Shown: piece by piece, positions 11,413 through 20,369 of the stretch
Layout of the letters: each line of letters starts with the position of its first letter
Position numbering within the stretch: position 1 is the stretch's first letter
Notes under the pieces: model-generated
The model's input: only the letters and a program-made list of their open reading frames with translations
Database searches by the model: none
Told to the model about the DNA's origin: nothing
Source: Limnanthes douglasii subsp. nivea
Taxonomy: Eukaryota > Streptophyta > Magnoliopsida > Brassicales > Limnanthaceae
Direction of reading: 5' to 3'
NCBI GenBank assembly: GCA_036936605.1
Contig: JAUPFV010000002.1
Coordinates: 316,960,893-317,024,892 of the forward strand
Length of the DNA: 64,000 nucleotides
Made by a program: the position numbers and the translations under genes

Positions 11413-11592
11413 GTTCATCTTTTTGAACTCAAACGACGCTCCAAAGAAGTTTGGACTAGAAAGTTCATATTTTTGAACTCAAACCACGCTCCAAAGAAGT
11501 TTGGACTAGAAAGTTCATATTTTTTAACTCAAAACGTACTCCAAAGAAGTTTGGACAAAAAAGTTCATCTTCTTGAACTCAAAACACATCTA
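11413..11592. repeat. 50-bp tandem array in element A
   Basis: About 3.5 copies of a 50-bp unit starting GTTCATATTTTTGAACTC at 11,413, 11,463, 11,513 and 11,563. Each unit holds GAAGTTTGGAC. It lies between the integrase block and the end of the antisense gene, as do arrays in B and C. Confidence 0.9.
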
Positions 11593-11777
11593 AAAAATGT
11601 TTAACTCAATATTGAATCAAAGTAAGAAAAATATGAGATGGGGAAAAGTGAGCAAAACATTATACTAAAAGCATACCATTGAAAGTCCAAATAACAAGGA
11701 AAATATTACATTAAACGTTTTTTGCTACAGGAATCACAAAATAAAAGGTTAACAAAGCAAGAACTACCCAATACCAA

Positions 11778-14380
11778 CTAATCGGAGGCCGAATTTCCTT
11801 TACTACCAGCAGGGGAATCCGAGTCCGACGAAGAGCTCTCCGAGTCTTCACTGGATTCAGGATCTTCCACGGATACTCCAAGGGGACGATGATGTTCGAT
11901 GACTTGATTCCAAAGACTACCAAGGTACAAGATGGGGAATTTCTCATGCATCTCCATTACCATTGTTGATCTCAATTTAGCATCTCTCTCCTCAAGACGA
12001 ACAACAATCTTAGCAACATACTCATCAAGATTTTCCTTCTTCTTAGCTTCGAAGCTTTTCTTCAAGCCCTCATGTGCTGCTGATAGTTTCTTAATGTCTT
12101 GAACAACATTTTCGAAATATACCTTGATTTTGCAATAGATTTGAAGAAGACCATCAACTCCTGTATCGCATTTGGCGTCCTAAAGGATAAAATTCTCCCT
12201 TTCATCGTCAAATTTGGTCCTTTCCTCAGAAAGTTCAGCCTCAAGGGAAGTGATGGTAGTCAAACGCTCTTCGGAGGTCTTTTCCTCCTTAGCCAATTCT
12301 TCAGTCAGCTCTTTGGCCCTCAATTTTAGCTCTTTAGACTCAGAAGACAAAGACTGTACCTTGGTGGTCACTTTTTAATGTCTTGGCTAACTCATCCTTT
12401 AGTTCATTTACCTCATTTTTCAGATTGTCGGACTCAACGACTAACACTTCTACATTAGAGGATATCTCAATTTGTTTAGCTACTTGATCGGTCAAATCCT
12501 TCACCTTATCCTTCAACTCAGAGACCTCCGACGTTAAATCCTTTACTTCTGCCCTCCTCTCAATAACTTCTTCTTTATAGCGATCCTTTCGATTCGCTTT
12601 GCGTTCGAGTAAAGCAGCAACATGCAGTAATTTATTTAACTCATTCGCCACGTAATCGTTTCCATAAACGTCAAAATAAGGAGATTCCGGAGAAAGATAC
12701 CCCTCTGCATCAGAACCACCTTCTTGATCTTCCCCTCGAGTGGAAATAAATTCTCCACCAGATTCCGAACTAACAATCACAAATTTTCAGGATAGTGGCA
12801 GACTCGGACGATTGGTGTTGTCACTCTCCCTTTCGCTCTCAACAATCCTCTTCTTTTTCTCCTCAGCAGTAAACTTCTGTGGCCTTGTGGCATCGGCACG
12901 ACCTTGATGCCTAACCTCAACCCGGTAATCAGCATCACTCGGTAGGTTTTCATGCTAAGAGGATGGAGTAAATACCTGACGATCGAGGGGGCTGGCTGTT
13001 GATGATCTGATGGCCTCATGTCCGGAGGCAAGCTTACTTGGGTGTCATCATGATCACCCAGAGCCCCTGTGGGAGGACTGATTTGCACCCTCTCTTGAGA
13101 ATCATCTTGAGTATCGGGAGCATCGTCATCGGACCCAACATCATCCTCAGTATTTTCTTCTTCACCTTCTTCGGGTTTGTCTGCGTCTTGATGACTCGGA
13201 GCTCGGGCCCGAGTAGGGAGGTAGACTGCGTTATCTAAACGTTCTAAATGTGCAAGGACATCATCGCTCGGAGGAGCCACCATAAGCTCCGAGGCGGTCT
13301 TCTTTTCACTAAGATCGTATTGCCACAGATTACTCTTAGCGAAATTCATCGGCATAAAGCTTTGGTGGAATTTATGGTTCCACTGCTCACCAGCCCAAAG
13401 GCTTAGCTTCTCAAAGATAGATTTTCTGGATTTAGCATGAAGCTTAAAAGACTTAGTGATTCCCTTCATAGCTGAAAAGACACACAGTCAGAATTTACCG
13501 AAGGTGGGGGGTCGGAAAACACTTAGGTGAAAGTACTTACCTTGTCGAGTCCACTTCAAGGTAAGCCGGTAAGGAAGGTCCTCAAAATCTTTGAACCCGG
13601 TCTCCCATAATGCAAGCCATTAGAAAATCCTTTATCACTTTAAGGTTCCTAGAAAAACCCAGTGAGTAGAAGGGATAGTGAGAGTTCTTAGCCACTCTAG
13701 AAACAGCGATAAGTTGTTCCATGGTGAAAGCGTTTTCGGAGAGCCATGACGCCATAATGCAAGCCATTAGGGTATACCATGTGTTGGCCCCAGCCTGAGA
13801 AGTACAAAAGTTTGACCAAGTGGAAGTAATCGGCCCGAAGAGGGTCGAGGGGAAATCGGAGACCCCAGTTCATTAACTCCGTATAAAGCACCAACTCGTT
13901 GGTACGAACCGATAAAGGTGTATCTCCAACAGTAGAGAATCAGATGGTGATATTAGTAGGAATACCCCATCGGTCCCTTAGCTTGATCTCCTCGGTCGTG
14001 TGGAAATACTTGTACTTCACCTTGTACAGAGCTAAGAGATGCTTGGATTCGAGGTCGCGAAGATGACCGCTCAGGATATCTTCCACATTCGAGGGCATGC
14101 CCGTCGGACGTTTCATTTTCTTCTTCTTCTTACTCTTTACCAGGGAAGTTTCACATGGATGAAGGGAAGGATCAGCTATAGGTTCCGGGGCAGGGGTATC
14201 GGTAAGAACAACTCGAAGAGGCTCTGCTTCAATCACTACAACGTCAGGATCTACTCTATCATTTTCAGGGTCATCGGATAAAGCTTTTTCCTGGACTTCT
14301 GGAATGGAAGTGAAGGACGGCTCCGGCTGAGTCCCTGTAGGAAAAACTTTCGAGGACTGACATCCGGCATCGTTTGACAT
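11778..14380 (-). pseudogene. Antisense extra gene of element A (plant 'gypsy-type transposon' domain plus coiled coil)
   Basis: Read against gag-pol. From the ATG at 14,380: a Pro/Glu-rich N-terminus, then VEDILSGHLRDLESKHLLALYKVKY and WGIPTNITI. After a break comes LYTELMNWGLRFPLDPLRADYFHLVK and MACIMASWLSENAFTMEQLIAV, the conserved domain that databases call 'putative gypsy type transposon'. A 69-nt phase-1 intron (13,472-13,540) follows WTRQ. The second exon has SLWAGEQWNHKFHQSF, an acidic stretch, a long coiled coil (12,780-12,065 in shifting frames) and a Ser/Asp-rich tail ending at 11,778. Frameshifts lie near 13,930, 13,600, 12,780 and 12,370. The protein's function is not known. A 25-bp word containing ATAATGCAAGCCATTAG occurs twice (13,604-13,628 and 13,753-13,775). 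Confidence 0.82.
13472..13540 (-). other. Intron in the antisense gene of element A
   Basis: On the minus strand AAG^GTAAGTACTT...TCTTTTCAG^CTATG. It is 69 nt, with a strong donor and a pyrimidine tract before CAG. Joining gives W-T-R-Q-A-M-K-G in phase 1. Element B has an 80-nt phase-1 intron at the homologous site (21,750-21,829), and C keeps the donor at 62,540. Confidence 0.85.
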
Positions 14381-14418
14381 TAAATGAGTCCCTCTTAAAA
14401 AAACTAAGCACGCGTATA

Positions 14419-14448
14419 TGACGTTAAATGATTATTTAGGTGACATCA
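14419..14448 (-). promoter_or_regulatory. bZIP-type motifs upstream of the antisense gene, element A
   Basis: TGACGT at 14,419-14,424 and the near-palindrome TGACATCA at 14,441-14,448. The 12-mer GGTGACATCAGC also lies in B upstream of its extra gene (20,185-20,196). They are 40-65 bp upstream of the ATG at 14,380. I see no clear TATA box here, so promoter activity is inference. Confidence 0.35.
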
Positions 14449-14650
14449 GCCTGACCAAGGGGTAAGGTCAGCAAGTTAGGTTCCGATCCGAGTCAGAAGC
14501 CCACCAGGGAATACGAGATCTGACCACGATGAAATCTGATCCCAACAAAGTTCGCTCAAATAGCAAAGTGCACGAGCAGGGCAGCGCCTGATCCGATCCG
14601 AACGAGGTCAAGTCGCAATTCAAGTCCATGTCCAGAGAACTACACATGGA

Positions 14651-14663
14651 CTTGGGGGGCTAC
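14651..14663 (+). other. Polypurine tract of element A
   Basis: CTTGGGGGGCTAC directly before the 3' LTR. B has AAAAAAGGGGCTAC at the same place on its own strand. Confidence 0.85.
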
Positions 14664-15074
14664 TGATAAGGGGAGGAAACTACAGGTGTGTAGCATGCAA
14701 TTTAGCCCACAAATAACGTCAAAATCCATGTATTTAGTGGCTAAAGACTAAAGTAAAGCACACATAAGAAGTGAGGGACTTAAGTGATAGTCCCCTAGAA
14801 CTTGTTTGTAAATAGTAAATAGTGGGATAAGAAATCCATTCTTATAATGGTAAACATGTATTTCACCCTCTACCTCTTTTCCTATATAAAGGACATTCCC
14901 TTTTGGGAAAATGGGCCAATGATTGATCAATAATTACAATATTTATTCCTTTTGTCTCTTCCATTTCTAGTAATTCACTGTTCATTGTCACATCACACAA
15001 ATATTCTCTAGTCCGACCCCTTCACACAAACATCTTTGCTCCTGAGTCTCACTAAAGATTCTCTGAGCTCATCA
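14664..15074 (+). repeat. 3' LTR of element A
   Basis: 411 bp, TGATAAGG...GCTCATCA, with the TATATAAAGG box at 14,883-14,892. It is followed by the CACTT target duplication at 15,075-15,079. Confidence 0.92.
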
Positions 15075-16649
15075 CACTTAACTGTAATATTCAAGTGAAA
15101 GATTGCGTTTGTGCACAATGATTCTTTGCAATATACTTGTCTATTTGGCCTAATTAAAGTTCACGCATTGACGCATGAACCCTTTAGCCACAATTAACAA
15201 GTGATGAATCACGTTTGTGTGCAATTATTCCTCACACTATACTTGACCAAGTCAAGCATCGTGTATCAACACCTAAATCATTTGCATTTAGGCAATAAAC
15301 ACAATCACCAGTCAATTTATATTTTTCTCACATTTCTTATATTGATGGTGAAAAATCACTACATATTTTTACATATTAATATATACAATTATATATTAAA
15401 CTTGTGCACTCTGTTACGAATACATGGTACGTTTTACCTTACAAATAAAATGCATATGAATGAGTTTGTTGTTCCGTGCACGTGTCTCACTGAGCTTGAG
15501 AATACTATCCAACTTAAATCCGATAGCAGCGCCTACATCAGAAAGAAATTTGAACATTAATGCAAGTGGTTTCAAGAAGGTATAAATCGTCATAAGTAAA
15601 TAAGGATTATATGGTTATCCATTTAGGCTAACTTGGAAAACTATCTTTAAATCACCTATAACGGTTCTCTAATGTAAATAATTTCCTAACTAAAGAATTT
15701 TCTGCATTATTCTCTTGAACTTGACTGAACAATTATTATTATATTACTTCTTTTCGTAGCTTCTCCTAGAATTCGCTTGTTTATTTATCTATAATCTTTG
15801 GCTTCCGAAATACCTTGGACCAAAATATCCATTAAAGATTCCAGATCATCATTGGCAAGAAATAATGCATTGAAAAGACTGATGATGCACCCATCCAAAT
15901 TGAGAATGAACATATCCATGTATATTGCATTTGTTCGTAGTTCATGATTATTACAATGCTATTGATTTTAAATCCATTGGTAATTCGATATTGTTTACTT
16001 TGATAATCCAAGATGGTGTAATCCAAGAAGCTGAACAATAGGTGGTCCAAATTTAAAAAAAAATCAATAATATATGCAAAGAGAAAATCGGGATAAGGTA
16101 TTTTATCAAGAAAATATGGTACATGCATAGGTGAAAGCTCAAAACAAGATTGAGAGTGAACCAATCTAATTTGAGAAAGAAATCCATGTTGAGGATGCAT
16201 AATCTAGATTTAGAAAGAAGAAATCGTAAAAAAGAATGCATAAATTCATATAAAAAGATGCATAAGTTGAAGTAATTAAATATGTTTTAGCTTTGATAAG
16301 TTGATCTCACTTTCTTAAACTTGAATAGCATTACAATGTAACAATACAACTCTTTAATGGTGGTAAACATAGTATTATCTTGATTCATCGAGTTCATTTT
16401 TATTTGCTTGTATATGAAAGTATGCGTCAATAAAGGAAAACATTTCTCATAGGTATCATAACAAGATATGCGATTGTTGTCAAAATTTTGTATAGAAATT
16501 TTGCAAACCTTGGTCTTAATTCATCTTTAAATTCACATCAAAATTTCAATATTGTCTTTCCCATAGGTATCATAACCTTTCTATCGATGCCTATTAAAAT
16601 ATATACAGGAAGATCAAGAATGATATTAAAGAGAACCGCTTCGTAATGG
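15075..16649. repeat. End of U copy 2, then repeat unit V copy 1
   Basis: 15,075-15,275 completes the U copy split by element A. From about 15,270 (ACCTAAATCATTTGCATTTAGG) to 16,440 is unit V, non-coding, with GAGGATGCATAATCTAG and CGTCAATAAAGGAAAACATTTC. 16,500-16,610 recalls the protease remnant at 4,230-4,325 (GGTCTTAATTCATC, TAGGTATCATAACC). V recurs at 17,610-18,780 and in part at 39,234-39,512 and 43,600-44,010. No gene is seen, and the ORF at 15,201-15,560 is not conserved in the V copies. Confidence 0.7.
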
Positions 16650-17615
16650 GAAGGAATAGCACATATGCTGATCCACAGAGATTCGTCTCGTTTTACACCC
16701 TCTCATTTTTCTCATGTCGTTATTTTTTACCGTGGAATTTCGTACGTAAAAGAGGAGTCGAATTTGGTGAAGTTACACATTTTATATTGTTTATTCTTGT
16801 GCGGTGGGGGTTGACAAGTAGGCAATTTGTCTTCCGACATAGATGTTAGTCTCGACCTAGTTTCATCATAGTGTCGCAAGAGCGGGTTGAGATACAAAGT
16901 TTCACTCAATTCATGGAAACATAACCAAAATAGTGGGGTAAAAACTCTCATAACATTTTCAACTTAAAACATAAAACACAAACAAGATGGAAGAACTAAA
17001 TGGAATAAAAATTTAAAGAAAAATTCAAATGAACACTTGTATTTATTTGATGTGTTTGATTATAATAACTATGAATTTTTGTTTAGACTATTGACTATAA
17101 CTTTCACCTACCGACAAAATGATTCAAATGAACCTTATCTAGTGGTATTGATGTCGAGATATTTTAAGTAGGTGCTTCATTTTCAATTATTTCCATACAA
17201 TGTGAGACGCTTTATATGGACGATATTCAGACACGGACCCCGTACCATGTGGGGCTCGGTGAAAGATTGCACTATCTGGCTATGCTACCTATCTTTAGCT
17301 CTGCATATTAGTCTTGAGGGTTGCGCATAATTATTTTGTTGGTCATACAGTCATACATATTATGTTGGTCATTCAACCAAGTAAGGGAGTGCACATGGAT
17401 ACAACCCTTTGTTGGGACGCACTTAACCGTAATAGTTAAGTGAAGGGTTGTGTTTGTGCACAATGACTCTTCATAATATACTTGTCTACTTGGCCAAATT
17501 AGAGATAGTGCATTGACGCATGATCCCTTTAGCCATAATTAACAAGTGATGGATCACATTTGTGTGCAATCACTCCTCACATTATTCTTGACCAAGTCAC
17601 ATATCGTGCATCAGC
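16650..17615. repeat. Repeat unit U, copy 3 (unsplit)
   Basis: Complete U copy, from the GAGATTCGTCTCGTTTTAC segment to the CACTCCTCACATTATTC segment. It contains GGGACGCACTTAACCG near 17,415, which is the empty-site form of element A's target. It lies between V copies 1 and 2, so V-U-V forms a tandem duplication with a period of about 2.34 kb. Confidence 0.75.
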
Positions 17616-19009
17616 ACCTAAATCATTTGCATTTAGGAAATAAACACAACCAGTCAATTCATATCTTTCTCAAAAAATTTATGTTGATGGTGAAAAATCA
17701 TTGCATCTTTTTGTATATTAATACATACAATTATATATTAAACTTGTGCACTCCGTTACGAACACATGGTACGTTTTACCTTACAAACATAATGCATAAG
17801 AGTGAGTTTGTTGTTCCGTGCCTATGTCTCACTGAGCTTGAGAAGACTGTCCAACTTAAAACCCAAAGCAGCACCTACAGAAGAAAGAAATTTGAACACT
17901 AATGCAAGTGGTTTCAAGAAGGTATAAATCGTCATCATAAGTAAATAAGGATTATATGGTTATCCATTTAGGCTAACTTAGGAAACTATATTTAAATCAC
18001 CTATATAAGTTCTCTCATGTAAATCATTTCCTAACTAAAGAATTTCCTGCATGATTCTCTTGAACTTGACTGAACAATTATTATTATATTACTGATATGT
18101 GCAACTTCTCTCCTAGAATTCACGCGTTTCTTTATCTAGAATATTTGGCTTCCCAAATACCTTGGACCAAAATATCCATAAAATATTTAAAACCATCACT
18201 GGAAAAAAGTATGCATTGAAGAGATTGATGATACACTCATCCAAATTGAGAATAAAAAAATCCATGTATATTATATTTGTTCGTGGTTCTTGATTATTGA
18301 AATGCTATTGATTTTAACTCCATCATCAATTCAATATTATTTACTTTGATAAGCCAAGTTGATGTAATCCAATAAGCTGAACAACAGGAGGTTCAAATTC
18401 AAAAAATCTGGAATATGTGCAAACAGAAAACCGAATAAGGTATTTTATCAAATAAAATGTGGTACATGCATAGGTAAAAGCTCAAAAGGTTGAGGGTGAA
18501 CCAATCAAAGTTGAGAAAAATATCCAGGTTGAGGATACATAATCCAGGTTTCAAAAGAATAAAACCTTAAAAAGGATGCATAAATTCATATAAAAAGATG
18601 CACAAGTTGAAGTAAGTAAATGTGTTTTAGCTTTGATAAGTTCACCCCGCATTCTCAAACTTGAATAGCATTGAAATATAGTAATACAACCCTTGATTGG
18701 TGGTAAACGTAGTATTATTTTGATCTTTCGGGTCCATTTTTATTTGGTTGCATCCGAGAGTATACGTCAATAAAGGAAAACATTTCGCATATTATGCGAT
18801 TGCTATCAAAATTTCGCATAGAAATTCTGCAAACATTGGTCTTAGTCCATCTTTAAATTCCTATCAAAATTTCAAATACCATCTTTCCCTTAGGTATCAT
18901 AACCTTTCCGTCGATACCTATGACAAGATATTGAGCAACATAAAGAATGATGTTGAAGAGGAACTACTTTGTAATGGGAAGGAATAGCACATATGTGATT
19001 GCTCTTTGA
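17616..19009. repeat. Repeat unit V, copy 2
   Basis: Second V copy, diverged from 15,270-16,640. The protease remnant lies near 18,840-18,920 on the minus strand. The 79-codon ORF at 18,748-18,987 lies within this remnant on the opposite strand and is not a gene. Confidence 0.7.
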
Positions 19010-19555
19010 TCCACGGAGATTCGTCTCGTTTTACCTTCGGGGGTCGATCAACCCCTCCTAATATTTATCCGTAAAGTATACACTTGGTATTTTCAACCTT
19101 GTTTCCGCAAGCCTGCACCGGATATGCCTTTGGGAGGTCCTTTGACGACATAGTGTGTCCCACATCCTTTTTTCACGTCGTTGTTTTTTAGCATGGAAGG
19201 CGTTATATCAAAGAGGAGTACAATTTGGTGAAGCTTCGCAGTTCCTGATGTTTATTATCGTGAGGGCGGTCGTTAACAAGTTGGTGATTATGTTCCGACA
19301 TAGACGTTAGTTTCGACCTTAGATTCACCCTAGTGTCGCGAGAGCAGGTTAAGATAAAAATTTGTGCTCAATTCATGGAAACATAACCAAAACAGTGGGT
19401 TAAAAACTCTCCCAACTGTTTGAACTTTGAACATAAAACACAAACAAGATCGAAGAGCCAAATGGAATAATAATTTTTATAATTTTTCAGATGAATACTT
19501 GTATTTATTTGAAGTGTTGCATTATAGTTGCTATGTTTTTTTAGACTATTATGTA
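19010..19555. repeat. Repeat unit U, copy 4 (left part)
   Basis: Left part of a U copy closest to 1-540, ending TAGACTATTATGTA. Element B interrupts it. The empty-site form is CTATTATGTATAACTTTC near 528-546. Confidence 0.85.
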
Positions 19556-19931
19556 TGGGGTGGATTATTTTCAACTGAGGGTAATTTTCTCTAGAGTTTT
19601 GTGATGTTTCAAGGGTATTTAATGCTTAAGTAGTTTGTAGTGAGAGATTTGAGCTGCATGGTTGTATTAAATGTTCATTATCCTCATTAATGAAAGTGAT
19701 TGGATATTTATACCCTTAATTATGGGCCACATGGGCTTTCGGGTCACACTTATGAATTCGGGTCGAGTTCAATGACCCATTAGTTTTTAAGCAGGTAGGT
19801 AATTAGCTTAGTCATGAAGTGATTTAGTTTTTAATACATTAGTCCTGTTCGGATGGTTCAGTGGGTGGTTTTTGTCCGAATTTCTCCTGTCCGGTTCCCA
19901 CAGTGAGTGTTAAGAAAATCCGGACTCATCA
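19556..19931 (-). repeat. 3' LTR of element B (left end)
   Basis: 376 bp, from TGGGGTGGATTATTTTC to GGACTCATCA on the plus strand. The fourth base is G where the other LTR has T. Confidence 0.93.
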
Positions 19932-19946
19932 GTAGCCCCTTTTTTA
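19932..19946 (-). other. Polypurine tract of element B
   Basis: On the minus strand CTAAAAAAGGGGCTAC directly adjoins the 3' LTR start TGATGAG. It matches the GGGGCTAC end of element A's tract. Confidence 0.85.
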
Positions 19947-20186
19947 GGTTATGTTCGAAGGCCTTTGACAAGACCTAAAAAATAGTTCATGTGTACTCGT
20001 AACTATGTCCGGACAGATTTCAAATTGTGTAACGACTTTATCCGGACTGATGAAACTCTCAAAAGCTGAACGGTTTTGCCAGAGATCGTGGGACACGTGT
20101 CCTTCTCTGATTTGCCTCACCGGCTGTTTTTCTCCTTGAATGGCGCTCCCACTTACTTCAAAAAGTAACCTCTTAATTAATGTTGG

Positions 20187-20274
20187 TGACATCAGCGCTG
20201 TCCTTAATCATTACACCTATCTTTTCGTATTCTCCAAGGTATCAAAGCATGTTTTGTTTTTTTAGTATAAATTA
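20187..20274 (+). promoter_or_regulatory. Internal promoter for the extra gene of element B
   Basis: TATAAATTA at 20,266-20,274 lies about 100 bp before the ATG at 20,370. Upstream is TGACATCA (20,187-20,194) within a GGTGACATCAGC word also found in element A. The region between (TTCACTGTTTTACCATC) looks like a plant 5' leader. This is a promoter on the strand opposite to gag-pol, inferred from motifs only. Confidence 0.5.
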
Positions 20275-20369
20275 GTCCACTTTTCACTGTTTTACCATCT
20301 TCATTATCTCAACTCTATTAATCTTTAAAGCTTTTACCTCTCAAAAAACCCTTCTTTTGGTGTGAGTTT

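Larger units (their letters stand above)
4950..15074 (+). mobile_element. Ty3/gypsy Tat-lineage retrotransposon, element A (complete ends)
   Basis: A 10.1-kb element with 383-bp and 411-bp LTRs (TGATAA...CATCA), a primer-binding site, a G-rich polypurine tract, and a perfect 5-bp target duplication CACTT at 4,945-4,949 and 15,075-15,079. The plus strand encodes gag, protease, RT, RNase H, an extra archaeal-type RNase H and integrase. The minus strand of the 3' third encodes a separate protein. The dual RNase H, the lack of a chromodomain and the extra ORF are marks of the Tat lineage. By eye the LTRs differ at roughly 25 of 380 shared bases plus one 28-bp indel, so it is older than element B. 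Several stops and frameshifts make this copy non-autonomous. Confidence 0.93.

Noticed and set aside
11413..11592. CRISPR-like array
   Set aside because: Units are directly abutting without unique spacers, in a plant retrotransposon.
4950..15074. Integrated pararetrovirus instead of a retrotransposon
   Set aside because: LTRs, target duplications, integrase and Tat-type gag are present; no movement-protein or coat signature was seen.
15201..15560. 119- and 118-codon similar ORFs at 15,201 and 17,546
   Set aside because: They look conserved because they lie in duplicated unit V; changes between them are not biased to silent sites by eye, V has gypsy traces on the other strand, and the other V copies do not keep the frame.
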